Assembly: GCA_001931875.2 (NCBI GenBank)
Contig: MSJH02000813.1
Location: 238,363-302,362, forward strand
DNA length: 64,000 nucleotides
From: Byssochlamys sp. IMV 00236
Lineage: Eukaryota > Ascomycota > Eurotiomycetes > Eurotiales > Thermoascaceae
Direction of reading: 5' to 3'
In this document: in pieces, positions 12,145 through 22,768 of the stretch
Layout: every line of letters starts with the position of its first letter
Numbering within the stretch: the first letter of the stretch is position 1
The notes under the pieces: model-generated
The model's input: only the letters and a program-made list of their open reading frames with translations
Told to the model about the DNA's origin: nothing
Databases searched by the model: none
Program-made: the position numbers and the translations under genes

Positions 12145-12526
12145 TTAGAGGTAGTCGAATGTTTACACACAGGGGGTTTGGGGGTCAAATTGTTTAAATT
12201 GGATTGGGAAATTATGCATATTTGAAAGGATTTTTATTGTTATTATTGTTGTTATTATTATTATTAATTCTTAATATACATCGGCATGTACGGGGGAGTT
12301 GTTGTGGTTGGAATTAATTTGGGATATCTTGTATCTAATTATTGGTTGGGTTTGGAGTTTACATTCAATTTGAACCCATTTATTGCATTCTACTGTTCAT
12401 AGCCTTCATAAGCATATGCGTAGGACTACTAGCTCATTCATCTACGTACAGTTTTCCATAGGTCGATACTTTTGGGTGATACGAAATTGTCTATTCGCAG
12501 AAAATAAACTCTAGATGGAAGAAACC
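12145..12526. other. convergent intergenic region with TTA-rich microsatellite
   Basis: Between two convergent genes. It holds a (TTA)n/(TTG)n-type simple repeat at about 12233-12268 and AT-rich putative 3' UTRs. No gene seen. Confidence 0.6.
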
Positions 12527-13734
12527 TCAATCCCAGCCATTAGCCAGATTCTGTCGATACTCTGCCACCATCTCGGCCGTGATGTTGCTACCTCCACAAA
12601 CCACAATGACAACCCGACTCTCTGGACTAAGGTCCTCGACTGCCTGTTTCAATCGCCCTCCAGCAGCGACTTCAACAGATACACCACAAGCTAGCTCAAC
12701 CAATAACCGCATCTCATCAGCCAATCTGATCACACCTCTGGCAGCCTCAGCGTCAGACGTCACTACACTCTTTACCTCGACTCCTCGAGGCGGCGTCATT
12801 GCGTTCTTCAATGTCTGCGGGGCCACCGTTAGAGCTCCTAGTGACGTTGCTAGAGAAGTTATCGCTGGCAACGATTGAAGTGATCCGTTCCGCAATGAGT
12901 GAGCGAGAGAATCTGCCCCTTTCGTTTCAGCAGCGATGACCTGCACCCTCCGCTGTCCTTTGTCGGATTTGGACAGGCTGGACATCAAATATTTATCCAG
13001 ACCATCAATCACACCGTTGAAAAGGCCGCCACCTCCGACACTGCAAATGATGGCATCTGCAGGAAAAGAGGGCACCGGCTCAGATTCACTGGATGGCCTT
13101 GGAGGCAGCTGGGCTGCGAGCTCCGGGATCATGGTCCCTGCCCCTTTCCATATTTCAGGGTGGTCAAATGGAGGGATATAAACATTCTTGACAGATCCCT
13201 GAGAGCTTTCATCAACGTCGATGAAAGTTTTCCGTAGATAACTATCGGCTTCGAACCAGCTCGCACCGTGTTGTATAACATCTGTTGCGCCCGCCGTACG
13301 CAGTTTCTGGATCATCAATGGTTTCGTGCTCAATGGTACTACGACTGTGCATGGGCAACCGAGGTCTCGGGCTGCCACCACAGCTGCGAGGCCTGCATTT
13401 CCGCCTGATGAACTAAAGAAGTGAAGCTCTTTACCGTGATTTGAGGGATCAGAAATATAGGACAGCATCAAGTTTCCGATTCCTCTGCGAGATAAGTTAG
13501 TTCATATGCGTATCTTGCTGGGCAAATTCATAACGTACCGTGATTTGAATGATCCAGAAGGTTGAAGTAGCTCGAGTTTCAGGAATACTCTACTATTGGA
13601 ACGATGAGCAAACAGCAAGGATAAGGTCAGGGCTCGTCCTACCATCCGGCTTCTTTAGAGAGCACTGCAGACTCTACTAGAGGGGTTTCCACCCATGGCA
13701 TTTTCCCACCCACTTGAGAATCGATATGTCCCAT
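12527..13734 (-). CDS. PLP-dependent L-serine/L-threonine dehydratase (Cha1-like)
   Basis: Catabolic L-serine/L-threonine ammonia-lyase of PLP fold type II, releasing ammonia and pyruvate or 2-oxobutanoate. Three exons on the minus strand, 13734-13643, 13592-13539 and 13484-12527, give 367 residues, close to the length of yeast Cha1. The PLP-binding lysine sits in PSGSFKSRG (K47), a motif that exists only after splicing the second intron. The substrate loop SSSGGNAG is at 73-80, and the phosphate-binding glycine loop is SVGGGG. The C-terminus lacks the ACT regulatory domain of biosynthetic threonine deaminases, which supports a catabolic cytosolic enzyme. The first intron is only 50 nt. The gene is convergent with the lysine-rich gene and lies about 300 bp downstream of the GH28 gene on the same strand. 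Confidence 0.92.
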
Positions 13735-14052
13735 TGTGACAGGAGCTTGATGAGCCTATGAACAGGACTTTGTCTCAATCTTGAGTGAATATTACACAAA
13801 GGTCCTGGATAACGCAATGGTAAGATTCAAGAGAAGTATTCGACGGACCGCGCCCTATGTCACCACGCCTTAACGCGCACGGACCATCGCTGCTTTTCCG
13901 TGGAACGAACGCTCTTCCAATAAGTAAGTAATGCATCTGAAACATATCTACAATTTGAGTGTTCAATTTTCAATTTGTGTATTGGCAATGAGTTTGTATA
14001 CTTTAAGCAGGAAATAACACGGAAGAAGACAGCAGAAATCCACGACTTGGTC
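13735..14052. other. intergenic, promoter of dehydratase and end of GH28 gene
   Basis: 318 bp. No gene or clear motif seen. Confidence 0.5.
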
Positions 14053-15503
14053 CTAGCACCCATCAAGGCCATGAACCCCTCCATCAGCAGTGTACTTGCA
14101 AGAACCTTTTCCTGGGCTTGTCCCGTTCTTTCCGGGAAGAATGTCCACATTCTCAAACGCGATATTATAGCATGGATGGACTTTTGAACATGATATGGAA
14201 GAGGTCACGTCAGATCCGCCATTCGTGTAACCGGTGAAATTCACGAAGGCGACATTGGAGATGCTCATGAGACTCGATCCGGAATACGAGCCATTGTCTC
14301 CGCTGTCTTGATTGATCGATGGGCCACTGCTAGCTCCCTGGACATTGAAATTGGAAAATAGGGCGTTTGTGATGCTGCCCCAGCCTCCTCCTCTAGGAAG
14401 GCCAGCACTCTCATAGGAACTTTGGGGGACTAACGCCCCGACCCAAGTCTTGATATAAGCACTGTTGGTCAGGTCGTCGTTGTATCTGATGGTCTGTTTT
14501 TGGGACGTTCTCAATATTTGGTACAATATACTCAGACTCTAGTAGACTTACGGTCACATTGTCGACCAGGACATTGGAAACGGAATTATCTTCCAGGTAC
14601 TGTCCTAGACTACCTATTGCGATCCCATTCCCGCCAACGCAGGTGACGTTACGAATATCGACATTGTGAAACCTAGGCTTGATCGCCACGCAGTCATCTC
14701 CGCCCTGATAAACGAAATTCGACAGCATCACATTGTTGACATCCATCGTATCTGATGCTGTCAGCGGACGGTGTACTAGAGAGAATAAGTCAGAGAGTCT
14801 ACCGACCGAAACCATCTGTGTTCTGGACCCAGTTATCACCATACGGGGCATTCAGCGCTGTAGCATTGCATTGGATATTGTTAAAACGCATGTTAGTGCC
14901 ATTCATGATGTTCAAACTCCACAGCGGAGGCTGCTTAACGAAGAAATTCTCCACGACGACATCAGAAACATTCCAGAAGACGAACGGCATCGGTCGTCCA
15001 GGTTGAGTGTTACCCTTCTCTGCCTCATACCATGCGTTTCCGTTGCCATTGATGCCACCGGTCCCATGACCATCAATAGTAATGTTTTTGCCAGTGATTA
15101 TGAAGCCGGCGTGGTGATTCTGGAAAGCAATCGGGTAGGAGTTGTTACTCCAATAGTCAAGATCAGCAGAGAACTTGAGATTCGTCAGTAACATGTTAAT
15201 TCCAAATTCAGCCAAAGTACTTACAGTCCATTGACCATGCCATTGAATCACCACGTCGTTCAAAATAGGGTTCAATCGTGAAGCTATCCAGTAAGACTGG
15301 TCTTTGGGGAATATGACTGTTCCCCCTCTCCCGCAGCGTCGAAAAGCAGCCATAATATTTGGCACATCATCTTTCTGGTGTCCATTTACTTTCACTGTGC
15401 AGACGTTGTTATGCGGAATATTCAAAGCTGCAGCAGTGGGTGCTAGCCACAGCGGTAGCAGCGTTAAGACGGATATCTGAAGGAACCTCATTTTCCTGCT
15501 CAT
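14053..15503 (-). CDS. rgxC: secreted GH28 exo-galacturonase-type enzyme
   Basis: Secreted pectin-degrading glycoside hydrolase of family 28, most like the rgxC-type galacturan 1,4-alpha-galacturonidases of Aspergillus; that sub-assignment and symbol are from memory and tentative. Four exons on the minus strand (15503-15225, 15173-14807, 14751-14552, 14493-14053) give 428 residues. Residues 1-26 form a signal peptide. Catalytic blocks are NTDGFDT at 211-217 (the last Asp is restored across a splice) and GGDDC at 232-236. In the usual GHG position it reads GGNGIAIGS, with Asn257 where endo-polygalacturonases have His, followed by a substrate-binding AYIKTW. Several Asn glycosylation sites (NNS, NVS, NGT, NAT) are present. 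Another ATG at 15491 could start it with a slightly shorter signal peptide. It is divergent from the GH78 rhamnosidase. Confidence 0.9.
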
Positions 15504-15652
15504 AACACCTTCTATGTTATCTACACCTACTTACAATGGAAGACATCTACTTATGCAACGTCAGTTCAACAAGAGAATCATAAACACTTCGGCATGTATT
15601 AAGCCGAGATCACCGCACAAAAGAGACTCTTTCGCAACGAGGAGGACTAATT

Positions 15653-15658
15653 GCGGGG
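15653..15658 (+). promoter_or_regulatory. CreA-type site GCGGGG
   Basis: Matches the carbon-catabolite repressor consensus SYGGRG. A second match (15684-15689) lies 31 bp away; paired sites are typical of functional CreA targets. Confidence 0.35.
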
Positions 15659-15683
15659 AAGGAGAGGTACGACTCTTAAGCCT

Positions 15684-15689
15684 CTGGAG
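15684..15689 (+). promoter_or_regulatory. CreA-type site CTGGAG
   Basis: Matches SYGGRG, on the same strand as the site at 15653, about 180 nt upstream of the GH28 start codon. Confidence 0.3.
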
Positions 15690-15773
15690 TTAATATTTCT
15701 CTAAATCAATCTTCCCTGTTGCTCTTTGACAACATCATCAGCCCATGAAGAACCGCGTCGGAAGACGTGAAAT

Positions 15774-15782
15774 TCCACCAAT
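15774..15782 (+). promoter_or_regulatory. GaaR-type site TCCACCAAT
   Basis: Exact match to TCCNCCAAT, the element reported for the galacturonic-acid-responsive activator GaaR in filamentous ascomycetes. It is 271 nt upstream of the GH28 start and about 510 nt upstream of the GH78 start. The context, two pectin enzyme genes, makes a chance hit less likely. Confidence 0.5.
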
Positions 15783-16216
15783 GGCAACTCCCCCTTTGAT
15801 GCCAGGGTTGGTGAACGCACAGGAATCTCTGAATAGGGTCTCTAAAGACAGAAAAAGACAGTATCCGATATGATCATCACATTACTACTCCTCGGTCTAG
15901 ATATCATATCACAACGTTCATTTGGTGAGAACAGCCCTCGGCGTCCGAAGCCATATGGTCTTGATATGACTGCAGGACCGGCACCTCAACTCTCTGTTTA
16001 GGGGACAATGCGGCCGGACAAATCTAGAAGAAACATCTCAAGGCGCTAATGCATAACCTTGCAAAGTGCTTCCTAGTTAGACACTTAATACAACTCGATG
16101 GAGGGGTTTGGTGTATTAGACCGAGCGTGTTTCCAACATGGAGCATCCAACCCCACATCTATTTCAGGCTCGATTTCGCAGGTCAAATGAATTTAAACTA
16201 GACAAGGAACTACCGA

Positions 16217-16223
16217 TATATAA
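16217..16223 (+). promoter_or_regulatory. TATA box TATATAA of rhamnosidase gene
   Basis: TATATAA lies 70 nt upstream of the ATG at 16293, a usual distance for a strongly inducible fungal gene. Confidence 0.4.
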
Positions 16224-16292
16224 TTCGGATGAGATATAAGTGCCTACCTTTGAGGAACTTGCCGTTGCCGTTCATCTGACAGAGGTAACAGC

Positions 16293-18448
16293 ATGACAAT
16301 GACACGGTACCTGATCTCCCTTTTGGGGCTATTACTTCATATCAATCTTTCTCTCGCTGAAAGCTGTTGGAGAAACACATCTTGTACTGGACCAGCAGAT
16401 ACTGCGTTTCCAGGCATCTGGGAAAAGAACATCTATGCACCCACATCTAGAGTAGTAAAGCCCAAAAGGATAATCGAGGCAACTGGCTCTTCAGATTATC
16501 AACACTCCTCAAAGGTCACTCTATCCGGGAATGGTTCTCAGATCATTTTCGATTTCGGCATCGAAGTCGGCGGTATCATCACCGTGGACTACACTTCTAC
16601 TACTGGCAAAGGCGCCTTGGGTCTAGCTTTTACCGAAGCGAAGAACTGGGTAGGCGAATGGTCGGATTCTTCCAGTGGAAACTTCGAGCACCCCGACGGA
16701 GCATTATACCAACAGATAGCAAGCCCCGGTAAGGGACAATATGTCATGCCAGATGAATACTTGCGCGGAGGATTCAGGTACATGACAGCCTTTCTTGTGA
16801 CGAATGAATCCACCACCGCTGTTGACATCAACGACGTGAGCTTGGAGATCGCGTTTCAACCTACCTGGGCCAATCTTCGTGCTTATCAGGGATATTTCCA
16901 CTCCAATGATGAGCTGCTTAATCGGATTTGGTATAGTGGCGCTTATACTCTACAAACAAATGCGGTTCCTGTGGACACGGGGCGTCAGGTGCCATTTACA
17001 AGCTCTGGGTGGGCGAATGATGGTATCATTGGACCTGGAGATACTATAATTGTCGATGGAGCCAAGAGAGATCGTGCAGTGTGGCCAGGCGATATGGGCG
17101 TCGCTGTCCCTTCGACGTTTGTAAGTATCGGTGATCTCGACAGCGTGAAGAATGCTCTTCAGGTGATGTATAACACGCAGGTATGAAACCACTGCGGTTT
17201 GAAGAAGGGGTTCTATTATTTGCTGATTCTCTTTCAGGACAAAACAACCGGGGCATTCGATGAATCCGGTCCACCGTTAAGTCAGAAAGGATCAGATACC
17301 TACCACATGTGGTCTATGATTGGAACATATAATTATGTTCTTTTCACGAACGACACTGGCTTTCTCCAACGCAACTGGAATGGCTACCTCAAGGCCATGA
17401 ACTACATTTATTCTAAGGTAAATTACGAAAGTGGTCTGTTGAATGTGACTGGTACTCGCGACTGGGCACGGTGGCAGCAGGGTTATAATAACTCTGAGGC
17501 ACAGATGATGTAAGTTCAATTTCCCTTCGTCTACTTGGACCGTACTGACTCTACCTTAGTCTTTATCACACCTTGAACACGGGCAGCGAGCTTGCTGAGT
17601 GGGCAGATGATACGACAGGTTTGGCGTCTACCTGGAGATCCAGAGCCGAAGGATTAAAAAAGGCCATAAACACCTATTGCTTCGATAGCCAGTACGGGGC
17701 GTTTAAGGATAATGCTACAATGACATCTCTGCACCCACAAGACGCAAATAGTCTTGCCCTCCTGTTCGGAGTCGTTGGTAGCGATCGTGCAAACAGTATT
17801 TCTCAACGGCTGACTGAAAATTGGACTCCTATCGGTGCTGTGGCTCCAGAACTACCGGAGAATATATCGCCGTTCATCTCCTCGTTCGAAATCCAGGGCC
17901 ATTTCATCGTTGGCGAGACAGAACGGGCTCTCGAGCTGATCCGACGCAGTTGGGGCTGGTATATCAACAACCCGAACGGGACCGAGAGTTCTGTCATCGA
18001 AGGATATCTGCAGAATGGTACCTTTGGCTATCGTTCTAATCGCGGATACGATTATGATGCTTCTTATACGTCTCATTCTCATGGATGGTCATCGGGTCCA
18101 ACTTCTGCATTGACGAATTATGTCCTTGGACTGTCTGTTGTATCACCGTCGGGGTCAACTTGGAGACTGGCCCCTCAATTCGGCGATTTGCAGTCAGTTG
18201 AAGGAGGTTTCGTCACATCCCTAGGGAAATTTCAGGCTTCCTGGAGGAGGACTGGCTCAGAAGGATACGTTTTGAATTTCAACGTACCGAAAGCGACAAA
18301 AGGAGATGTGATCGTTCCCCTTGCAAAGGGAAATGGTAAGTCCAGAGTGGAGATGGATGGTAGACAGGTCTCCAACTCTACGTCCAGTGACGCCACAGTC
18401 ACAATGACCATCCACACTGGCGGATCGCATCAGATTGTTGTTAGTTGA
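16293..18448 (+). CDS. secreted GH78 alpha-L-rhamnosidase
   Basis: Secreted family 78 glycoside hydrolase that releases alpha-L-rhamnose from rhamnogalacturonan or glycosides. Three exons (16293-17180, 17238-17509, 17560-18448) give 682 residues. Residues 1-22 form a signal peptide. A beta-sandwich region follows (about 25-200). The family catalytic segment begins around VDTGRQVPF and includes VDGAKRDRAVWPGDMG, then the (alpha/alpha)6-barrel with the TRDWARW block, and last a C-terminal beta domain ending in GGSHQIVVS. At least ten N-glycosylation sequons are visible. Both introns restore the frame cleanly: the first sits after MYNTQ, the second splits an Ile codon in QMILYHT. Together with the divergent GH28 enzyme it fits attack on the rhamnogalacturonan/galacturonan parts of pectin. 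Confidence 0.9.
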
Positions 18449-19446
18449 GCTTAAGATTTCTTTTCCATGACATGATAGTCCTTATCGATTCCGTAGCATG
18501 CGAGATCTATGAGCCAACAACGGCAATCTTCGTATTATGGGGCGTTCAAGTAAGCGCTATTCCGCCTCATTGTTTAGGTCTGGGAAATAATGTCATTCGG
18601 GGACCTAAAAGGGCAACAATAGTTAGAACAGGCGGTCTTATGCATAGAGAAAATGCAAACAGAGCAGTACTGCTTCGTTGTCTTGGAGGGACTGGAGGGA
18701 CTGGAGGGACTTGAGTGTACTCATTGCCGTGATTGAATTGAGCGCCAATTATGGTCGAGCATTACATCGACTTGCGCGAAGAATGGAGTCACCAGTTCAT
18801 CCGTCTAGCTGAGCCTTTGACTGAATAGCGAAAGTGATCTTGTCTTGTATGACTAGCTTTGATGGTCGATAGCGTCGCACTTGGGTGCAAGTACTGTACT
18901 TACGCAGGCAGCAGTTCGCCAAGGGTCCATCAGAGTCCTAAACCACGACATAACAGGAAGATCTTCATGATTCTGCCTTGACTAAGTGTAGATAGCGTCT
19001 ATCTGCTTCCACTCATGCATAGCGATACATATTGAAAATCGTATATGCTCATTAGCGCTTATTGCAACACTGCTTAACTACTCTGACTCCAAGGCACACC
19101 AGTCTATTGCAGCAAATCATCTCCATAATTGTATGGTATGGCTGTATGATGTATCATCCTCTTCCCGTGACTCAACCACTTCTGCTGGCTTTAGGCTCTT
19201 GTTGCCTGCAGTTTCAGAATCTACGCTCGGTAGCACAGCACCGCCAGTCCGTATATAAGCACATATTAATGATCTGAATCTTCGCATCTTCTATCTACTT
19301 CTTCAATCGAGAAATTACTCTTCACTCGTTGTAGCCCATGTAGGGACCTTTACTCATTAGCTTTCTATTGTTTGATTCTGCCATTACTGTAGGCGGGCTA
19401 AAGCGACAACTACCTATCAGTCAGTCACACCTTCTGCGCATTCACG
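18449..19446. other. intergenic, 1 kb
   Basis: 3' region of the rhamnosidase gene and promoter of the RBR ligase gene. It contains three exact copies of a 9-bp unit at 18685-18711. No gene seen. Confidence 0.5.
18685..18711 (+). repeat. three tandem copies of GGAGGGACT
   Basis: Perfect 9-bp unit repeated three times without mismatch. G-rich strand with four GGG-like runs; no known role. Confidence 0.9.
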
Positions 19447-21018
19447 ATGGGATGTTCGAGCTCTCATCCTGCTGGGGAGGAACCACAACCTCAAATGACC
19501 CAGCGGGATTTACCAGCTCAAAAAGCATCCGGGCTGTCTATTAGCATGACCACACCGCATTCAGCTTGCGCAGCGACAACTCCCGGTCCTGAACCCAATC
19601 ATTCACTTCCAACAGAACAAGAATCAGAACCCATTCCAGCCAGAGAATCGCAACCTGCTCAGACAGCACCAGAGGCACAAATGCACCATGATATCGAAGT
19701 GAACAACGCAGACAGTGCGACGACACTACCAGCGCCCGTTTCCAGTACCCGAGACACAACAGCTACAATGGAGTTACCCACTGAGGATATGAGCGCAAGT
19801 ACAACAGATACGATTCAGAATGCATCTACGGGGCCTGCGCCGGGTCATAATAAGCATTATCCGCCAGAGAAGATATGCACTTACTGCAGTGAAATGATCA
19901 ATTTGGATAAAGAGGATATGCTCTATCCTTGTGTGAGATGCGACTCCGGCTGCTGCAAGAGCTGCATTCGAAAAATGTTCCTGAACGCCTGCAAAAGCGA
20001 ATCAGATATGCCTCCCCGATGTTGCAAGCCTATCCCGTTGGCGTTCGCCCGTGCCGTTCTCTCGGATGTCGAAGTCTGTCTCTTCAAAGCAAAGTACGAG
20101 GAATGGAACACACCGAATCGTATCTACTGTCCAGTTCCCACATGCTCCGCGTTCATTCCTCATCGCCTTTTCCCCGTCCCAGCACAGAACAGCGACGGCT
20201 CCAAAGAGAATCAGGCGGTCGACAAACACGACTATTCCACAGCAATGGTTGGAACCAGCGTGAAGGTGGAAATTGACACTCCTCCCCCAACACCGCCAGG
20301 ATCTTACTCCCCGCACTCTTCACAAGCAGCTCCATCCATATTGTGTCCCAAATGTGAGACCAGCATATGCTGCTCATGCAAGCAGCTCGCTCACGATGGA
20401 TTCCCTTGTCCTGAAGTTCAAGATACCGATCCGTTGCTGGAGCGTGCACTTCGAAAATGGGGATACAAGCGGTGTCCGAAGTGCCACGCTGGTGTACGAC
20501 GGATGTGGGGATGCTCTCATATACGATGTCGATGTGGTGCTCAGTGGTGCTGGGAGTGCACTGGTCCGATAGAAAGATGCAATCAGGAGGGATGTCTAGA
20601 TCAAGATATAGACGGAGAGGAAGATGATTCAAGAGCATCTGATACTGACACTGGTATCGGCGAAAACTTCGATGCTGGAAGCGACTGGGAAGACTATGGA
20701 TATGATTTGGGCGAGGAGCCAAATGGTGAATACATTGATCCTCTGACTTGCCAGCACTCGTGGGAGGCTGCCACGGACGATGATACAGATCCGAACCTGG
20801 AGTACGATTGCGAATGCTGTTGGAAGAAGGTCTTCCCACAACCATTCCCTACGTATTACCGAGGCGTCCAACCCTTAATGGAGACAGGATCCCTCCATGA
20901 GCAACAGGATAGCGGAGATGAGCGCTGGGTCAGTGAGGATCAAGCAATGCAGCGGTGTCACAACTGTGGTCTCATAGCGTGTTCTCGCTGTCGGGATGGG
21001 ATGCCAATGAAAGAGTAA
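19447..21018 (+). CDS. RBR-type E3 ubiquitin ligase with acylated N-terminus
   Basis: Single-exon gene of 523 residues. RBR ligases take ubiquitin from E2 onto their own cysteine before passing it to substrate. RING1 starts at CTYC (144-147) and runs through CVRCDSGCCKSC. An IBR-type zinc module follows (CPVPTC ... CPKCETSICCSC ... FPC, about 228-321), interrupted by a long Ser/Pro-rich insertion (about 240-297). RING2/Rcat is CPKC at 343-346, with the expected catalytic cysteine in WGCSH (about C356), then CRC and WCWEC. The N-terminus MGCSSSH is a classic N-myristoylation (Gly2) and palmitoylation (Cys3) signature, implying membrane attachment. Residues 10-135 are disordered. An extra C-terminal part holds an acidic stretch and more Cys pairs (CECC, CHNC, CSRC). 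Its substrate is unknown. Confidence 0.88.
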   Translation: MGCSSSHPAGEEPQPQMTQRDLPAQKASGLSISMTTPHSACAATTPGPEPNHSLPTEQESEPIPARESQPAQTAPEAQMHHDIEVNNADSATTLPAPVSSTRDTTATMELPTEDMSASTTDTIQNASTGPAPGHNKHYPPEKICTYCSEMINLDKEDMLYPCVRCDSGCCKSCIRKMFLNACKSESDMPPRCCKPIPLAFARAVLSDVEVCLFKAKYEEWNTPNRIYCPVPTCSAFIPHRLFPVPAQNSDGSKENQAVDKHDYSTAMVGTSVKVEIDTPPPTPPGSYSPHSSQAAPSILCPKCETSICCSCKQLAHDGFPCPEVQDTDPLLERALRKWGYKRCPKCHAGVRRMWGCSHIRCRCGAQWCWECTGPIERCNQEGCLDQDIDGEEDDSRASDTDTGIGENFDAGSDWEDYGYDLGEEPNGEYIDPLTCQHSWEAATDDDTDPNLEYDCECCWKKVFPQPFPTYYRGVQPLMETGSLHEQQDSGDERWVSEDQAMQRCHNCGLIACSRCRDGMPMKE

Positions 21019-21481
21019 CAGGCATAAAGAATGAATAATAAGGGGGTATATTATTTCTGTACATAATGCCATACATAATCACGAGTCAGCAGAGCGTGCG
21101 GAGTTTCTAGGAAATGGACTTTTCAGTTTCCTGTCTCGGTGTTGACAGGTTTCCAACCAGTATCAGCTTATGGAGTTAATGAGGGGTGGTAAAGAGCGAA
21201 ACAATTAGAACATCACTCAAAATAATGCAATCATATATATTGTGGCCTAATTGTCAAGTTTTCAGCCTGACTTGTTGCGAAATGTCTCGCAGATAATTCG
21301 CCGGTTTTAATGATAATCGAGACTATCACGTGGTCGCCTTCCCCGGATTCTAGACTATCCGCTAACAATACTGAATGTTCCGTGACATGATTTACATACG
21401 CCGTTCCCGCTCCAGCTCCGGCCGGCGTCGTCAAACGAATTGTTCCAGCATCGATTCTCCCATCGACACCCACTCCCAAGC
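21019..21481. other. intergenic, promoter of AIM18-like gene
   Basis: 463 bp between two genes on the same strand. No gene or clear motif seen. A TTG-initiated in-frame extension of the next gene from 21440 exists, but no ATG, so it is not used. Confidence 0.5.
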
Positions 21482-22768
21482 ATGAAGCTATATGCGACAT
21501 CCCTCCAGGCGCCCACTGCCTGGAGGCAGTGCTGCCAATGTCTCCGCAGTCAACGAGCTCGTCCGACCCCGCTACGATACTCCAGTCGCCTGCTATCCAC
21601 CGCGGAAGCAGCCAAACCAGCTTCGAAGAACAATCCGCTCCGTGCTTCCAATCGCGCGAAGGAGTATGAGCAGGCAAGGTACAAGCGCTCGATGATGGTC
21701 TCGGCAGCTGGTATAGGAGCTTGCGCGGTTGCGATGTATGGAGTGATCAAGCTAGATGTTTTCGGGCTGGAAGAGGTTACGCAGGCGGATGAAAAGAAGA
21801 AGAATATTCACGAGAAGAGCCCCTCCAGTGGGAGCATGAAGTTGGATGGACCCAATGGATTCCCAAGCAATCCATCTGTCATTCCGATTCATGGACGCGA
21901 TGGTGTCCAGGAGGTCCCTACGGGCAATAGCGCGGTTCCGACCTTCCCGACTACAATCACCCTTCCCAAGTCATTCGATCCGACGTCTCTGCAACCGGGA
22001 CATGAGATCTCCGTGGCTTCTGAAGCAGAGGAGGAATACGAGCTACTGGGGCTGGGCATTCGAACCGTCTCCTTCCTTTCCATCCAGGTGTACGTCGTGG
22101 GTCTGTACGTCGCCAAGTCGGACATTTCAGCACTACAGCACAAGCTGGTGCGGGCGGCTGTTCAGGGTCCCGGTGCATCTTCGAGCGAGGGTGCAGTTGC
22201 TGCTACATCTCTGATTCCTGCGGAACGGCAAGCTCTGAGGGAACTTCTCCTCGATCCTACCAAGGGAGAGGAGGTCTGGGATTCGATTCTCAAGGAGGGT
22301 GGCGTACGGACCGCGTTCCGCATCGTGCCTACGCGGAACACCGATTTCATGCATCTGAGAGATGGCTGGGTTCGAGGTATCACGGCACGGGCACAGAAAG
22401 CTGCCGCGAAGGCCAAGGAGTCTGGCAGCGACAAGCCTAGCGAATTCTCAGACGAATCGTTTGGTAATTCCATGGCTGATTTCAAGGCCCTCTTCGGTGG
22501 AGGACAGCGGAAGAATGTCCCCAAAGGCCAGATTCTCTTCCTTCTGCGTGACGAGCGTGGAGCTCTTGACGCGCTGTTCCAGCCTGATCCAGCGCAGCCC
22601 ATCAGATGGCTGGGTCGTGTAGCGGATGAGCGCGTCAGCCGTCTCGTCTGGGAGAACTACCTGGCTGGAAAGAATGTCTCCAGCGAGAGTGCCCGCCAGA
22701 GCGTTGTCGACGGCGTCACGGCTATCGTTGAACGGCCAGTGGGAACAATGGTTCAGAAGGTCGTATAA
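21482..22768 (+). CDS. aim18: AIM18/AIM46-like mitochondrial chalcone-isomerase-fold protein
   Basis: 428 residues in one exon. Residues 1-45 are rich in Arg, Ser and Leu without acids (WRQCCQCLRSQRARP ... RYSSRLLS), a typical mitochondrial presequence. One hydrophobic segment (SMMVSAAGIGACAVAMYGVIK, about 70-90) would anchor it in the inner membrane. Residues about 170-425 match the chalcone-isomerase-like domain of yeast Aim18/Aim46: LLGLGIRTVSFLSIQVYVVGLYVA, then RIVPTRNTDFMHLRDGWVRGI, then KGQILFLLRDERGAL and FQPDP. The family is not known to isomerise flavonoids in fungi; its members are heme-binding mitochondrial proteins of unclear role. The start is the first ATG in frame and directly precedes the presequence. 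Confidence 0.85.
   Translation: MKLYATSLQAPTAWRQCCQCLRSQRARPTPLRYSSRLLSTAEAAKPASKNNPLRASNRAKEYEQARYKRSMMVSAAGIGACAVAMYGVIKLDVFGLEEVTQADEKKKNIHEKSPSSGSMKLDGPNGFPSNPSVIPIHGRDGVQEVPTGNSAVPTFPTTITLPKSFDPTSLQPGHEISVASEAEEEYELLGLGIRTVSFLSIQVYVVGLYVAKSDISALQHKLVRAAVQGPGASSSEGAVAATSLIPAERQALRELLLDPTKGEEVWDSILKEGGVRTAFRIVPTRNTDFMHLRDGWVRGITARAQKAAAKAKESGSDKPSEFSDESFGNSMADFKALFGGGQRKNVPKGQILFLLRDERGALDALFQPDPAQPIRWLGRVADERVSRLVWENYLAGKNVSSESARQSVVDGVTAIVERPVGTMVQKVV

Larger units (their letters stand above)
15504..16292. promoter_or_regulatory. shared divergent promoter of the pectin enzyme pair
   Basis: 789 bp between the start codons of the GH28 and GH78 genes. It contains one perfect match to the GaaR consensus (TCCNCCAAT), two CreA-type SYGGRG sites and a TATATAA box 70 nt before the rhamnosidase ATG. 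The arrangement suggests co-induction by pectin breakdown products and repression by glucose. This rests on motifs alone. Confidence 0.5.

Noticed and set aside
21440..21481. 14-residue extension of the AIM18-like protein
   Set aside because: Starts with TTG; the ATG at 21482 directly begins a mitochondrial presequence.
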